64,000 bases of DNA from an uncultured Clostridia bacterium (GCA_948502395.1 CAOPES010000007.1:53847-117846); one strand, 5' to 3'; shown: positions 10,013 through 20,048, numbered from the stretch's first letter. Made by a program: numbers and translations. Notes: generated by a model from the sequence alone, not told the origin.

Positions 10013-11023
10013 ATGGCAGTATTATTACCAGGTGGATTAGGATATATAGGAAGTCATACAGCAGTAGAGTTATTAAATGAAGGGAAAGAAGTTATTATTC
10101 TTGATAATTTTTCTAATAGTAAACCAGATGTAATCGAAAAAATTGAAAAAATAACAGGAAAGAAAATCAAATTTTACGAAGCGGATTATTTAGAAAGAGA
10201 AAAAGTAGAAAAAATATTTGAAGAAAATGAAATAGAAGCAGTAATTAATTTTGCAGGATACAAAGCAGTTGGAGAATCTGTAAAAGAACCACTAAAATAT
10301 TATCACAACAATATAACAGGATGTCTAATATTGCTAGAAACAATGAAAAAATATGGAGTAAAAAAATTCATATTTAGTTCATCAGCAACAGTATATGGAG
10401 ACCCAGAAGTAGTGCCGATTACAGAAGAAACTAAAACTGGTGGAACAACAAACCCATATGGCACAACAAAATTGTTTATTGAGCAAATATTAAAAGATAC
10501 ATATAATGCAGACAATACCTTAGATATATGTATTTTAAGATACTTCAACCCAATAGGTTCACACGAAAGTGGCTTAATTGGGGAAAATCCACAAGGGATT
10601 CCAAATAATTTAATGCCATATGTAGTTAGAGTAGCAAGTGGAGAATTAAAAGAATTATCAGTATTTGGAAATGACTACAATACACCAGATGGAACAGGAG
10701 TAAGAGATTATATTCACGTAGTTGACCTAGCAAAAGGACATGTAAAAGCATTAAATAAATTAGAAAAAGAACAAAAAGGATTATATATTTATAATTTAGG
10801 AACAGGAAAAGGTACAAGTGTACTAGATATAGTAAAAGCATTTGAAAAATCAACAGGAGAAAAAGTAGCATATAAAATAGTAGAAAGAAGACCTGGCGAT
10901 ATTGCTGAGTGTTATGCAGATGCTACAAAGGCAAAAAAAGAATTGGGCTGGGAAGCTACAAAAACAATAGAAGATATGTGTAGAGATTCTTGGAACTATA
11001 TCAAAAATAAGAGTTCAAAATAA
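10013..11023 (+). CDS. galE: UDP-glucose 4-epimerase
   Basis: Interconverts UDP-glucose and UDP-galactose, feeding surface polysaccharide synthesis. The 336-aa extended short-chain dehydrogenase has the NAD-binding GGLGYIGSHTAVELL at the N-terminus, INFAGYKAVGES, the catalytic Ser region FSSSATVYG, and the catalytic YxxxK in NPYGTTK (Tyr near 149). YFNPIGSHESGLIGE and GTGVRDYIHVVDLA are typical of GalE. Length is normal. The Shine-Dalgarno is AGGAGTG. It lies between cysS and argS, probably co-transcribed. Confidence 0.95.
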   Translation: MAVLLPGGLGYIGSHTAVELLNEGKEVIILDNFSNSKPDVIEKIEKITGKKIKFYEADYLEREKVEKIFEENEIEAVINFAGYKAVGESVKEPLKYYHNNITGCLILLETMKKYGVKKFIFSSSATVYGDPEVVPITEETKTGGTTNPYGTTKLFIEQILKDTYNADNTLDICILRYFNPIGSHESGLIGENPQGIPNNLMPYVVRVASGELKELSVFGNDYNTPDGTGVRDYIHVVDLAKGHVKALNKLEKEQKGLYIYNLGTGKGTSVLDIVKAFEKSTGEKVAYKIVERRPGDIAECYADATKAKKELGWEATKTIEDMCRDSWNYIKNKSSK

Positions 11024-11057
11024 TTTATGAAAAATCAAAAAAATAGGGGGAAAATAA

Positions 11058-12767
11058 ATGCTAGATTTAAAAGAAGAAATAGCTAAAACCATAGCAAAAG
11101 CAACAGACATAAAACAAGAAGAACTAAAAAGTTATATAGAAATGCCAAAAGACACAAAAAATGGAGACTATGCATTTCCTTGTTTCAGACTTGCAAAAGA
11201 GCTAAAAAAAGCGCCACCAGTTATAGCAAATGAAATAAAAGAAAAAATAGAAATAAACCCAGAAATAATTGAAAAGGTAGAAATAGCAGGTGGATATTTA
11301 AATTTCTATGTAAATAAACAAATAATAACAAAAGAAGTTTTAGAAAAAGTTGAGCAAGGAATTGGTTATGGAAAAATGGCAATAGGAAAAGGCAAAAATA
11401 TTGTAATAGACTATTCAGCACCAAACATAGCAAAACCATTCCACATTGGACATTTACGTTCAACTGTAATAGGTGCAGCATTATACAATATATACAAATA
11501 TTTAGGTTACAACGTAACCGGAATTAACCATTTAGGAGATTATGGAACACAATTTGGTAAACTTATTGAAGGATATAAAAGATGGGGCGAAGAGTACGAT
11601 ATAGATGCAAAACCAATTGAAGAATTGACAAAAATCTATATCAGAATAAATAAGTTATGCAAAGAAGATGAAACAGTATTAGAAGAATGCAGAAACAATT
11701 TTAAGAAATTAGAAGACAAAGACCCATATTGTGTAGAACTTTGGGAAAAGTTTAGAAAAGTAAGCTTGCAAGAATTCCAAAAAGTATATGATTTATTAGG
11801 AAGCAAATTTGATTCTTGGAATGGAGAAGCATTTTATGCAGATAAAATGCAAGAAGTAATCGAAATTTTAGAAAAAACAGGAAAAGTAGTAGAATCACAA
11901 GGAGCGAGAATTATCGATTTAGAAGACAAAGGAATAAACACACCTTGTATAATAGAAAAAACAAATGGGTCAACAACCTATGCAACAAGAGATTTAGCAG
12001 CTATCCTATATAGAGCAAGAACTTATGACTTTGACAAAGCATTATATTTAACATCATATGAGCAAACTCTACATTTTAAACAAATATTTGAAGTAGCTAA
12101 ATTACTAGGAATAGATGAAAAATACACAAATGGATTAATACATGTACCATTTGGAATGGTATTATTACCAACAGGAAAAATGTCAACAAGAGAAGGAAAT
12201 ATAGTTAAACTAGAAGAATTATTAGGAGAAGCTATTCAAAGAGCAGAAAAAGTAATAGAACAAAAAAATCCAGACCTTGAAGACAAAAAAGAAGTAGCAA
12301 AAAAAGTTGGAATTGGTGCTGTAATATTTAATGACCTATCAAATAATAGAGTAAAAGACGAAATATTTGAATGGGATGCAATACTAAACTTCCAAGGAGA
12401 AACAGGGCCATATATTCAATATACTTATGTACGTACTAAGAGTGTAATCGAAAAAGCTGGAAAAGTACCTGAATTAAAAGATGTAAATTTAGAGTGTTTA
12501 CAAGATGAATACTCACAAAATATTATAAAATTAATTTATAATTTTGAAGATATTTTAGTACAAGTAACAAATAAAGAAGAGCCTTCAATACTTTCAAGAT
12601 ATTTAATTGATTTAGCAAAAGCATTTAGTAGTTTTTATAATGAAAATAAAATTATATGTGAAGACAAAGAAGTACAAGACGCTAGAATATACTTAACATA
12701 CAGTGTTGGACAAATCTTAAAAATGGGAGCAGAGTTACTTGGAATGGAAATGCCAAATAAAATGTAG
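11058..12767 (+). CDS. argS: Arginyl-tRNA synthetase
   Basis: Class I synthetase charging tRNA-Arg, of interest because the decoding of arginine codons is unusual in this window. The 569-aa protein has the N-terminal Arg-tRNA recognition domain, SAPNIAKPFHIGHLRS (HIGH) near residue 127, a KMSK-like GKMSTREGN near 373, and a C-terminal anticodon-binding helical domain ending in LLGMEMPNKM. The family often lacks a canonical KMSK. The Shine-Dalgarno AGGGGGAA precedes ATG 11058. Confidence 0.97.
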   Translation: MLDLKEEIAKTIAKATDIKQEELKSYIEMPKDTKNGDYAFPCFRLAKELKKAPPVIANEIKEKIEINPEIIEKVEIAGGYLNFYVNKQIITKEVLEKVEQGIGYGKMAIGKGKNIVIDYSAPNIAKPFHIGHLRSTVIGAALYNIYKYLGYNVTGINHLGDYGTQFGKLIEGYKRWGEEYDIDAKPIEELTKIYIRINKLCKEDETVLEECRNNFKKLEDKDPYCVELWEKFRKVSLQEFQKVYDLLGSKFDSWNGEAFYADKMQEVIEILEKTGKVVESQGARIIDLEDKGINTPCIIEKTNGSTTYATRDLAAILYRARTYDFDKALYLTSYEQTLHFKQIFEVAKLLGIDEKYTNGLIHVPFGMVLLPTGKMSTREGNIVKLEELLGEAIQRAEKVIEQKNPDLEDKKEVAKKVGIGAVIFNDLSNNRVKDEIFEWDAILNFQGETGPYIQYTYVRTKSVIEKAGKVPELKDVNLECLQDEYSQNIIKLIYNFEDILVQVTNKEEPSILSRYLIDLAKAFSSFYNENKIICEDKEVQDARIYLTYSVGQILKMGAELLGMEMPNKM

Positions 12768-12840
12768 AAAAAACTTGCAAACAGAATAATAAAGCATTAT
12801 AATAAAAATACAAAAATAAAAAAGAAAAGGGGAATTAAAA

Positions 12841-13650
12841 ATGGAAGAACAAAAAAATGAAAATGTAGAAAAGGTAAACAACGAAGTAAAAGCAGAAGTT
12901 AAAACAGAAGAGAAAAAAGGAAAGAAAAGTAAAAAAGGATTGATAATTGCTATAATTGCAGTTGCATTGGCAATAATAATTGGAATATCACTATTTGTAG
13001 CATATCACTCTTCACAATTTGCATTATTAGTAAGCGAAACAAATAAAATAACATCAATGGAAATGTTGAAAGCAGACGGAACAGTAGACCAAGATGCTAA
13101 AATTGATATGGAAATAAAAACAAAAGGTTCATATGCAGTAGTAGAACAAACATTAAAAGAATATTTAAATGAAACACTAGAAACAAGCAAAAAAGCACCA
13201 GAAATAATCAAAACAGAAGATATAGAAAAATTAATGTCATTTGAAAACATCAAAAATGATGGACCAGAATTCACACAAACAAAAGCGAAAATTGCTGAAA
13301 TGAGAAAAGCAGGAGAAGAATATATAGAACAACTATTATCACTATGTGAGAAAGAAAGATTTTTAACAGTTATTGATGATAAAGATATAAGTGATTACTA
13401 TAAAGAAATATATAAAAAATTAGCAGTAGATGAAGAAACTGAAAAAGAATTAAATGAAACAAAAGAAAAAGGTGAAAAAGCTAAAAAACAAATAACAGCA
13501 TCATTTGATTATATAGAAAATATATTCAACTTTTTAAGTGAACACAAATCAGATTGGACAATAATGGGAAATCAAATAATGTTCTATAATCAATCAGTAT
13601 TAAACCAATATCAACAAATAGTTTCAAATGTACCACAAGAAATAAAATAA
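12841..13650 (+). CDS. Single-pass membrane-anchored protein of unknown function
   Basis: The 269-aa protein has an N-terminal charged Lys/Glu-rich cytoplasmic stretch (1-35) and one strongly hydrophobic helix (about 37-57, GLIIAIIAVALAIIIGISLF). A mostly helical, Glu/Lys-rich extracytoplasmic domain follows. No family recognised. AAAAGGGG upstream serves as Shine-Dalgarno. It precedes the PHP phosphatase by 11 nt and may share its transcript. Confidence 0.75.
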   Translation: MEEQKNENVEKVNNEVKAEVKTEEKKGKKSKKGLIIAIIAVALAIIIGISLFVAYHSSQFALLVSETNKITSMEMLKADGTVDQDAKIDMEIKTKGSYAVVEQTLKEYLNETLETSKKAPEIIKTEDIEKLMSFENIKNDGPEFTQTKAKIAEMRKAGEEYIEQLLSLCEKERFLTVIDDKDISDYYKEIYKKLAVDEETEKELNETKEKGEKAKKQITASFDYIENIFNFLSEHKSDWTIMGNQIMFYNQSVLNQYQQIVSNVPQEIK

Positions 13651-13661
13651 GGAGCAAATTA

Positions 13662-14480
13662 ATGATAGACATACATACACACATACTACCAAACATAGAT
13701 GACGGAGCAAGAAGCATAGAAGAAACATTCAACCTAATAAAAGAAGCAAAAAATGCAGGATTTGAAGCAATAGTACTAACATCACACTACAAAGAAGGAT
13801 ATTACGAAACAGACACGAAAGAAAGAGAAGTGTGGGTAAATGCAATATATGAAAATCTAAGAGCAAAAAACATAGATGTAAAAATATATTTAGGAAACGA
13901 AATATATATGTCAGACAACATAATAAAACTACTAGAAGACGAAAAAGCATCAACAATAAATGACACAAGTTATGTACTATTTGAACTACCATTAGACGAA
14001 GAGCCAGAAAATTTATATGATAAAATACATCAAATGAAACAATGTAAAATAGTACCAATATTAGCACATCCAGAAAGATACAAATTTGTACAAAAAGACC
14101 CAGACCTATTATATGAATTAATAGGAAATGGAGTGCTAATACAAGCTGATTATGGAAGCATAATCGGAGAATATGGCGAAAAACCACAAATAATAGTAGA
14201 AAAAATGCTACAAAACAATATGGTACATATGCTAGGAACAAACGCACATAGACAAAATACAATCTATTCTAAAATACCACAAATATTATCTGAATTGAAT
14301 GAAATAGTTGGAGAAGAAGCACTAAAAGAATTAACAACAACAAATCCTAAACTAGTATTAGGAAATAAAAGAATAGAAATAAAAGAACCACATAAGATAG
14401 AATTAGAGCTAATAGAAAAACTAAAAATGCTAAAAGGGGAATCAATCAAAACTATTGTAAAAGAATTCCTACAAAGATAA
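13662..14480 (+). CDS. CpsB/CapC-type tyrosine-protein phosphatase (PHP domain)
   Basis: Metal-dependent PHP-fold phosphatase of the CpsB/YwqE type, which dephosphorylates the bacterial tyrosine kinases that control exopolysaccharide synthesis. The 272-aa protein opens with MIDIHTHILPNIDDGA (metal-binding His5 and His7), followed by TSHYKEGYY, the LGNEIY strand, LAHPERY and the late GTNAHR histidine motif. All are arranged as in the family and at full length. No cognate BY-kinase or capsule cluster is visible in the window. Confidence 0.88.
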   Translation: MIDIHTHILPNIDDGARSIEETFNLIKEAKNAGFEAIVLTSHYKEGYYETDTKEREVWVNAIYENLRAKNIDVKIYLGNEIYMSDNIIKLLEDEKASTINDTSYVLFELPLDEEPENLYDKIHQMKQCKIVPILAHPERYKFVQKDPDLLYELIGNGVLIQADYGSIIGEYGEKPQIIVEKMLQNNMVHMLGTNAHRQNTIYSKIPQILSELNEIVGEEALKELTTTNPKLVLGNKRIEIKEPHKIELELIEKLKMLKGESIKTIVKEFLQR

Positions 14481-14482
14481 AG

Positions 14483-14517
14483 ATGTGTCCAAAAAGAAAC
14501 GTCCCCAATGGACATGG
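14483..14517. repeat. Family C palindromic element before glmM
   Basis: Outer arms GATGTGTCC and GGACAT flank a GAAACGTCCCC core. The element ends at the GGAGGAGG Shine-Dalgarno of glmM. Relatives are at 44580, 53063 and 58993. Confidence 0.8.
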
Positions 14518-14529
14518 AGGAGGAAAATT

Positions 14530-15894
14530 ATGAGAAAGTATTTTGGAACAGATGGAATTAGAAGAATTGCGAACACAGAGCTAACGCCAGAGTTAGTATA
14601 CAAGGTGGCAAAAGCAGGGGCATATGTTTTATCAAAACATACAGACCACACACCTACAATACTAATAGGAAGAGATACTCGTATTTCAGGAACGCTAATA
14701 GAAAGTGCGATGGTAGCAGGCTTCCTAAGTTATGGAGCAAATGTAAAGTTATTAGGTGTTATGCCAACACCAGCAGTAGCATATTTAACAAGAAAGCTAA
14801 ATGCAGATGCAAGTGTTGTTATATCAGCATCACACAATACATATGAGTTTAATGGAATAAAATTTTTCAGTAATAAAGGGATGAAAATTTCAGATGATTT
14901 AGAAGAAGAAATTGAAGAAATAATGGAATCTGGAAGACTAGACGAATTAACAGCTGTAAATGACAAAATAGGAGTTTCAGAATATGCATTAGATTTATTA
15001 GATGAATATGTATATTTTTTCAGAAAGAACTTTGATGATGATATAGAAAAATATAATACAGATGATTTTGTAGTAGGGCTAGATACAGCAAATGGCGCAA
15101 CATACAAGGTTGCGGAAAAAGTATTTAAAGCCTTAGGAATTAAATACAAAATTATAAATAATTCACCAGACGGTATAAATATAAACCATAACTGTGGTTC
15201 AACTCACTTAGAAGGGTTAAGAAAATTTGTATTAGATAATAAATTAAGCTTAGGCGTTGCATATGACGGTGATGGAGATAGATGTTTAGCAATAGATGAA
15301 AAAGGTGAATTAATAGACGGAGACAAATTACTTGCCATAATTTCACAAAGTCTAAGAAAAAAAGGAAAATTAAATAAAGATACAATAGTTGCAACAGTAA
15401 TGAGTAATTTGGGGTTAAATAAATATTCAAGAGATAATGGTTTAGAACTATTACAAACAAAAGTAGGAGATAGGTATGTTCTAGAACAAATGCTAAAAGA
15501 AGGATTTAACCTAGGTGGAGAGCAATCAGGACATGTGATTTTGTTAGATTACAATCCAACAGGAGACGGAATATTAACATCATTAATGTTAATAAAAGCG
15601 ATATTAGAAGAAAACAAAAAAGCATCAGAACTATCAAGTATAATAAAACTATATCCACAAATATTAATAAATGCAAAAGTAAATTCAGACAAAAAATATG
15701 ATTATGAAAAAGATGCTGAAATAAAAGAAGCAATAGACAAACTAGAAAGAGAATTTGCAGGAAATGGAAGAGTTTTAATAAGGCCTTCTGGGACAGAACC
15801 ATTAGTAAGAGTTATGATTGAAGGGGAAGACCAAGAATATATAACTAAGAAGGCGCAAGAAATTGCAGATTTGATAGAAGAAAAGCTCAAATAA
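14530..15894 (+). CDS. glmM: Phosphoglucosamine mutase
   Basis: Converts glucosamine-6-phosphate to glucosamine-1-phosphate for peptidoglycan precursors. The 454-aa protein has MRKYFGTDGIRR at the start, the active-site Ser near 101 in VISASHNT, the metal loop DGDGDRC and the phosphate-binding RPSGTEPLVRVM near the end. ATG 14530, with GGAGGAGG immediately upstream, is the natural start. An in-frame ATG at 14485 would translate the family C repeat. Confidence 0.97.
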   Translation: MRKYFGTDGIRRIANTELTPELVYKVAKAGAYVLSKHTDHTPTILIGRDTRISGTLIESAMVAGFLSYGANVKLLGVMPTPAVAYLTRKLNADASVVISASHNTYEFNGIKFFSNKGMKISDDLEEEIEEIMESGRLDELTAVNDKIGVSEYALDLLDEYVYFFRKNFDDDIEKYNTDDFVVGLDTANGATYKVAEKVFKALGIKYKIINNSPDGININHNCGSTHLEGLRKFVLDNKLSLGVAYDGDGDRCLAIDEKGELIDGDKLLAIISQSLRKKGKLNKDTIVATVMSNLGLNKYSRDNGLELLQTKVGDRYVLEQMLKEGFNLGGEQSGHVILLDYNPTGDGILTSLMLIKAILEENKKASELSSIIKLYPQILINAKVNSDKKYDYEKDAEIKEAIDKLEREFAGNGRVLIRPSGTEPLVRVMIEGEDQEYITKKAQEIADLIEEKLK

Positions 15895-15948
15895 TTAAAA
15901 TATATGATGTTGTAATAAAAATGTAACATAAAAGTAATATAAGAAACA

Positions 15949-15977
15949 TTGAAGTAAAAAAGTATTAGTGGTATGAT
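15949..15977 (+). promoter_or_regulatory. Sigma-A-type promoter for the membrane protein at 16014
   Basis: TTGAAG (15949-15954), 17-nt spacer, TATGAT (15972-15977), about 30 nt upstream of a GGAGGGGG Shine-Dalgarno. Confidence 0.6.
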
Positions 15978-16013
15978 AAAGTAGAAATACATAAGAAAAC
16001 GGAGGGGGAGAAT

Positions 16014-16352
16014 ATGTTTATCTTCGATATATCAAATCCACTAACACTAATATTAATGCTAGCAGCAACTGTCCTAATGATATTTTTATCACAAGAAATA
16101 AAAAAGAGTTTAATAGGAGCAGCTACATTATTTGTATATTTAATTATATTAATTGTTCATGTAGTACAACTAGTAACATTGCCAGCAGAATTTAGATATT
16201 TAGTATCAACTTTATCAAGATGCTTGGTTATTGATTTTATTTTTGTTCTTGTAACATTCTTCTCATATTTATGGGTAGATGACATAGAAACAAAAGCATT
16301 TGGTAAAAAAAGTGTAAGTAATACATTAGACTGGTTTTGGAAGAAAATATAA
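16014..16352 (+). CDS. Small multi-pass membrane protein of unknown function
   Basis: The 112-aa protein has about three to four hydrophobic helices (residues 9-27, 33-56, 70-92) and a short basic C-terminal tail. No family recognised. It has its own promoter and a strong Shine-Dalgarno (GGAGGGGG). It precedes spoIIP by about 120 nt of AT-rich sequence, so co-expression in sporulation is possible but not shown. Confidence 0.7.
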   Translation: MFIFDISNPLTLILMLAATVLMIFLSQEIKKSLIGAATLFVYLIILIVHVVQLVTLPAEFRYLVSTLSRCLVIDFIFVLVTFFSYLWVDDIETKAFGKKSVSNTLDWFWKKI

Positions 16353-16475
16353 TAAAGATAATAATAAAGAAAAAAGTTTGGTAGAAATATCAAATTTTTT
16401 TTGAATTTTAAAGCATAAAAAGCCAAGCTTTGAATATATATAAATATAATAGACCAAAGATACAAGGAGAAAAAT

Positions 16476-17639
16476 ATGTTCAAAGTTACAGTATTAAAAG
16501 CAAAAGATATTGCTAAAATCTTTACAGGAATTAGCGTAACCATACTAATAATATTACTATTTAGTAAAAATTTTGAAAAAAAATCAGAAAAAAGCAAACT
16601 AGAAAATTTAGAAATAAATTTGAACTCCATAACAAATCACAGCATGGTAAACTGTATGGACCAAGTAATACCAACAATGTCAAAAGTAAACGAAGAATAT
16701 AAGAAAATAGCAAAAGAAGACGAAGACGAAGGAAATATATTGCAGTCAATGCTTAAAACTCAAATATCATCAATAAAAGGAATGGAACGAATAGAGTTAA
16801 AAGCCCAAAAAATGGAACAAAAAAATACAGAAGATAATAAAAGCGAAGAAAAGCAAGAAGAAATAGAACTTGCAAAAACAGGAGTACAAACACAAGTAAT
16901 AACAAACAATCCAATAAGTGAAAATGCAAATGTACAACATGGAAGTCTAAAAATCAAAAACCAAACAAGTTATACATTGACAGAAGATGTACTAAATCCG
17001 AACATAACAATAGAAAATAAAAATATTTTGTTATTTCATACACATAGCTGCGAAAGCTACACACCAAGCGAGAAATATCCATATACGCAAACTGGAAATT
17101 TTAGAACAACAGACCTAAATTTTACAGTAACACGATTAGGAACAGAATTGCAAAATCATTTACAACAATATAACTACAATGTAGCACATAGCACGGATTA
17201 CCACGATTATCCTGCATATAATGGTTCATATACACGTTCACTTGCAACAGTGGAAAATATGCTAAAAACAACTTCGTCAGATATTATAATAGATATACAT
17301 AGAGATGCAATAGGTTCAAGACCTGATTATGCTCCAACTGTAAAAATTGGCGAAGAAGAAACAGCACAAATGATGTTTGTTATAGGTACAAATGAAGGGG
17401 GACTTTGGCACCCAAACTGGCAACAAAATTTGAAATTTGCTGTTAAGGTTCAACAAAAGGCGGAAGAGATGTACCCAGGGTTGTTTAAACCAATAATGCT
17501 TACTCAGTCTAGGTATAATCAACATGCTGGGAAGTTTGCTAGTATTATTGAAGTTGGTTCAACTGGTAATACATTAGACCAATGCTTGAATAGTATGAAA
17601 TATTTGGCTAAGGTATTAGATGAGGTTTTGAAGAATTAA
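16476..17639 (+). CDS. spoIIP: Stage II sporulation protein P (SpoIIP-type amidase)
   Basis: SpoIIP is a membrane-anchored peptidoglycan amidase/endopeptidase that works with SpoIID and SpoIIM during engulfment in endospore formation. The 387-aa protein has an N-terminal helix (about 13-30) and a variable Glu/Lys-rich spacer. The catalytic domain then starts at residue 180, with ILLFHTHSCESYTPS (metal-binding His), DIIIDIHRDAIGSR, MFVIGTNEGG, NQHAGKFASIIEVGST and a conserved C-terminus. Its presence is the main evidence that this organism makes endospores. A CAAGGAG Shine-Dalgarno precedes ATG 16476. Confidence 0.93.
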   Translation: MFKVTVLKAKDIAKIFTGISVTILIILLFSKNFEKKSEKSKLENLEINLNSITNHSMVNCMDQVIPTMSKVNEEYKKIAKEDEDEGNILQSMLKTQISSIKGMERIELKAQKMEQKNTEDNKSEEKQEEIELAKTGVQTQVITNNPISENANVQHGSLKIKNQTSYTLTEDVLNPNITIENKNILLFHTHSCESYTPSEKYPYTQTGNFRTTDLNFTVTRLGTELQNHLQQYNYNVAHSTDYHDYPAYNGSYTRSLATVENMLKTTSSDIIIDIHRDAIGSRPDYAPTVKIGEEETAQMMFVIGTNEGGLWHPNWQQNLKFAVKVQQKAEEMYPGLFKPIMLTQSRYNQHAGKFASIIEVGSTGNTLDQCLNSMKYLAKVLDEVLKN

Positions 17640-17653
17640 ATTATACAAAATTG

Positions 17654-17682
17654 AGAACTGTTTTTTATAGAGCAGTTCTTTA
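17654..17682 (+). terminator. Terminator after spoIIP
   Basis: Stem AGAACTG / CAGTTCT with a 12-nt T-rich loop, followed by TTAAATTT. A modest factor-independent terminator. Confidence 0.55.
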
Positions 17683-17699
17683 AATTTGCAAAAATAAGC

Positions 17700-17728
17700 T
17701 TGAAATCTTGAACTGAATTATATATAAT
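17700..17728 (+). promoter_or_regulatory. Sigma-A-type promoter for pgi
   Basis: TTGAAA (17700-17705), 17-nt spacer, TATAAT (17723-17728), 40 nt upstream of the pgi start. Confidence 0.75.
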
Positions 17729-17767
17729 GTAACAAGAAAAAGAAAAGAAAGCGAGGCGTAATAAAAA

Positions 17768-19075
17768 ATGGCAGAAATAAAATTAAATTTAAAAAACACA
17801 GGAATAACACAAAAATCAATAATGGCATACAAAGAAAAAATCAAAAACATACACGAAGACTTACACACAAGAGCAAACGACCAAAAAGACTTCGTAGGCT
17901 GGTTAGACTTACCAGTAAATTATGACAAAGAAGAATTTAAAAGAATAAAAAAAGCAGCAAAAAAAATAAAAAAAGAATCAGACATATTAGTAGTAATAGG
18001 AATAGGCGGATCATACCTAGGAGCAAGAGCGGTAATAGAAGGATTAACAAGCTCATTTAGCGATATGTTACCAGCAAAACAAAGAAAAAATCCACAAATT
18101 CTATATGTAGGAAACAACCTAAGTCCAAACTACATAAATGAATTAATAGAATATATAGGAGACAAAGACTTTTCAATAAATGTAATATCAAAATCAGGAA
18201 CAACAACAGAACCAGCAATTGCATTTAGAATATTTAGAGAAATACTAGAAAACAAATATGGAATAGATGAAGCAAGAAGCAGAATATATGCAACAACAGA
18301 CAAAGAAAAAGGAGCACTAAAAACATTAGCACAAAAAGAAGGTTATGAGCAATTTGTAGTACCAGATAATGTAGGCGGAAGATATTCAGTACTAACAGCA
18401 GTAGGACTATTACCAATAGCAGCAGCAGGAATAAACATAGACGAACTAATGGAAGGGGCAAGAATAGCAAGAGAAAGATATAATGACCCAGAACTAAAAT
18501 ACAACGAATGCTATCAATATGCAGTAGTAAGAAACATTCTATATAAAAAACACAAAGATATCGAAATATTAGTAAACTACGAACCAAAAATGCACTACTT
18601 TACAGAATGGTGGAAACAACTATATGGAGAAAGTGAAGGAAAAGAAAATAAAGGAATATTCCCAGCAGGAGTAGACAATACAACAGACTTACACTCAATG
18701 GGACAATACATACAAGAAGGAAGAAGAAATCTATTTGAAACAGTAATAGAAGTAAAAGAACCAAGTACAGACATAAAAATCAACCCAGATGACGACAACT
18801 TAGATGGATTAAACTACCTAAGTGGAAAAACACTAGACTACGTAAACAAAAAAGCAATGGAAGGAACAATACAAGCACACGTAACAGGCGAAGTACCAAA
18901 CATCAAAATAACAATGAATGAACTAGACGAAAAAAATATAGGAGAACTAATATATTTCTTCGAAAAAGCATGTGCGGTATCAGGAAACATATTAGGAATA
19001 AATCCATTTAATCAACCAGGAGTAGAAGAATACAAGAAAAATATGTTTAAACTACTAAAAAAACCAGGATATTAA
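17768..19075 (+). CDS. pgi: Glucose-6-phosphate isomerase
   Basis: Glycolytic interconversion of glucose-6-phosphate and fructose-6-phosphate. The 435-aa protein is of the shorter Firmicute type. It has [15 protein letters not shown] near 78, [14 protein letters not shown] near 141, [16 protein letters not shown] near 205, and the catalytic Glu/His region [12 protein letters not shown] near the C-terminus. The gene has its own promoter and is followed by a family B repeat. Confidence 0.96.
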   Translation: MAEIKLNLKNTGITQKSIMAYKEKIKNIHEDLHTRANDQKDFVGWLDLPVNYDKEEFKRIKKAAKKIKKESDILVVIGIGGSYLGARAVIEGLTSSFSDMLPAKQRKNPQILYVGNNLSPNYINELIEYIGDKDFSINVISKSGTTTEPAIAFRIFREILENKYGIDEARSRIYATTDKEKGALKTLAQKEGYEQFVVPDNVGGRYSVLTAVGLLPIAAAGINIDELMEGARIARERYNDPELKYNECYQYAVVRNILYKKHKDIEILVNYEPKMHYFTEWWKQLYGESEGKENKGIFPAGVDNTTDLHSMGQYIQEGRRNLFETVIEVKEPSTDIKINPDDDNLDGLNYLSGKTLDYVNKKAMEGTIQAHVTGEVPNIKITMNELDEKNIGELIYFFEKACAVSGNILGINPFNQPGVEEYKKNMFKLLKKPGY

Positions 19076-19080
19076 TGGTT

Positions 19081-19192
19081 TTGGGTGTTTTTGGGGACAG
19101 ACCTTAAAAACACCCACTTTAAATATTAAAAAATAAAAAAATATTATAATCAACGTAGGGTGTTTTTAAGGACTGTCCCCAAAAACACCCAA
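19081..19192. repeat. Family B palindromic element between pgi and the thioesterase gene
   Basis: A 34-bp near-perfect inverted repeat. The outer ends are TTGGGTGTTTTTGGGGACAG and its complement. The arms at 19081-19114 and 19158-19192 are separated by about 43 nt of AT-rich DNA. Each arm is itself a hairpin (GGGTGTTTTT / AAAAACACCC) around a GGGGACAGACC core. The right end abuts the AAAAGGAG Shine-Dalgarno of the next gene. Confidence 0.9.
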
Positions 19193-19204
19193 AAGGAGCA
19201 GAAA

Positions 19205-19928
19205 ATGATTTACAAAGAAACGTTTAAACCAGGACTAAAAGATATAGGAAAAGATAACACTATAAAAAATAGAGCAATATTAGAAATATTAGAAAATGTA
19301 GCAGCATACCATTCTGATACAGTCAGCTATGGTGCAAATCAAACTGATACTAATAGAACAGCATGGATTTTACTTGACTGGAATTTGCAAGTATTAAAAA
19401 GACCAAAATACGGACAAGTATTAACAGTAAAAACTTGGGGAAGAGACGTGAAAAAATTTTTTACATTCCGTGATTTTGAAATATATGATGAAAACCAAGA
19501 ATTGTGTGTAATTGCAACATCTAAATGGGCTTTAATAGATATAGATAATAGAAAAATGGTTAGACTAACAGATGAAATTATGAATAGATACGAACCAGAA
19601 GAAAAAAGTGTATTTTCTGAGGAAAAACTGGGTAAACTAGAAGTACCAACAGAATTTTCATCATATATCAATTACGAAGTAATTAGAAAAGATATAGATG
19701 TCAATAAACATATGCACAATTTATATTACCTAGATTTAGCATATGAAGCTATGCCAAAAGAAGTATATGACCAAAGACCATTTGACAACGTACGTATTAC
19801 TTATAAAAAAGAAATTAAACTTCGGAGATAAAATTCAATGTAAATACACCTATAAAAATGATAAACATATTATAGTAATAATGAGTGAAAACGAAGAAAA
19901 TATACATTCTATAATAGAAATAAGCTAG
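19205..19928 (+). CDS. Acyl-ACP thioesterase, frame broken once at a CGG codon
   Basis: A hot-dog-fold acyl-ACP thioesterase of the FatA/FatB-like bacterial type, which releases fatty acids from acyl carrier protein. ATG 19205 follows AAAAGGAG. The first domain is recognisable in NTIKNRAILEILENVAAYHSD, TAWILLDWNLQVLKRP and TVKTWGRDVKKFFTFRDFEI. The second starts at YEVIRKDIDVNKHMHNLYYLDLA. At KEIKL the frame meets CTT CGG AGA TAA and would stop. Skipping the C (19823) reads GGA GAT AAA (Gly-Asp-Lys), and the second hot-dog domain continues for 34 more residues to the stop at 19926-19928. The result is 240 aa, the normal length. Confidence 0.85.
19823..19825 (+). other. +1 frameshift site, CGG in the thioesterase gene (CTT CGGA GAT)
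   Basis: In-frame CGG with an in-frame TAA only two codons later. Skipping C19823 gives GGA GAT AAA and restores the C-terminal strands of the second hot-dog domain. Confidence 0.85.
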
Positions 19929-19929
19929 A

Positions 19930-19995
19930 AATTGCCATTGGGGACGGACCTTTTTGGCAAAAAATTGTCAAAAAGGTCCGTCCCCAATGGCAATA
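19930..19995. repeat. Family A palindromic element, complete form
   Basis: Two 30-nt arms (ATTGCCATTGGGGACGGACC... and its complement) differing at about one position and separated by 4 nt. It lies between the thioesterase gene and the pyk promoter and would form a very strong hairpin in RNA. Confidence 0.9.
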
Positions 19996-20018
19996 TTTAA
20001 AAAATTTTGAAAAAATTG

Positions 20019-20048
20019 TTGAATTTTGTTGTGAGAATGTGCTATAAT
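20019..20048 (+). promoter_or_regulatory. Sigma-A-type promoter for pyk
   Basis: TTGAAT (20019-20024), 18-nt spacer, TATAAT (20043-20048), 34 nt upstream of the pyk start. Confidence 0.7.

Noticed and set aside
19743..19928. Separate 61-aa gene after the thioesterase
   Set aside because: No ribosome-binding site. Its second half is the continuation of the thioesterase after the CGG, and its first half is a shadow frame.
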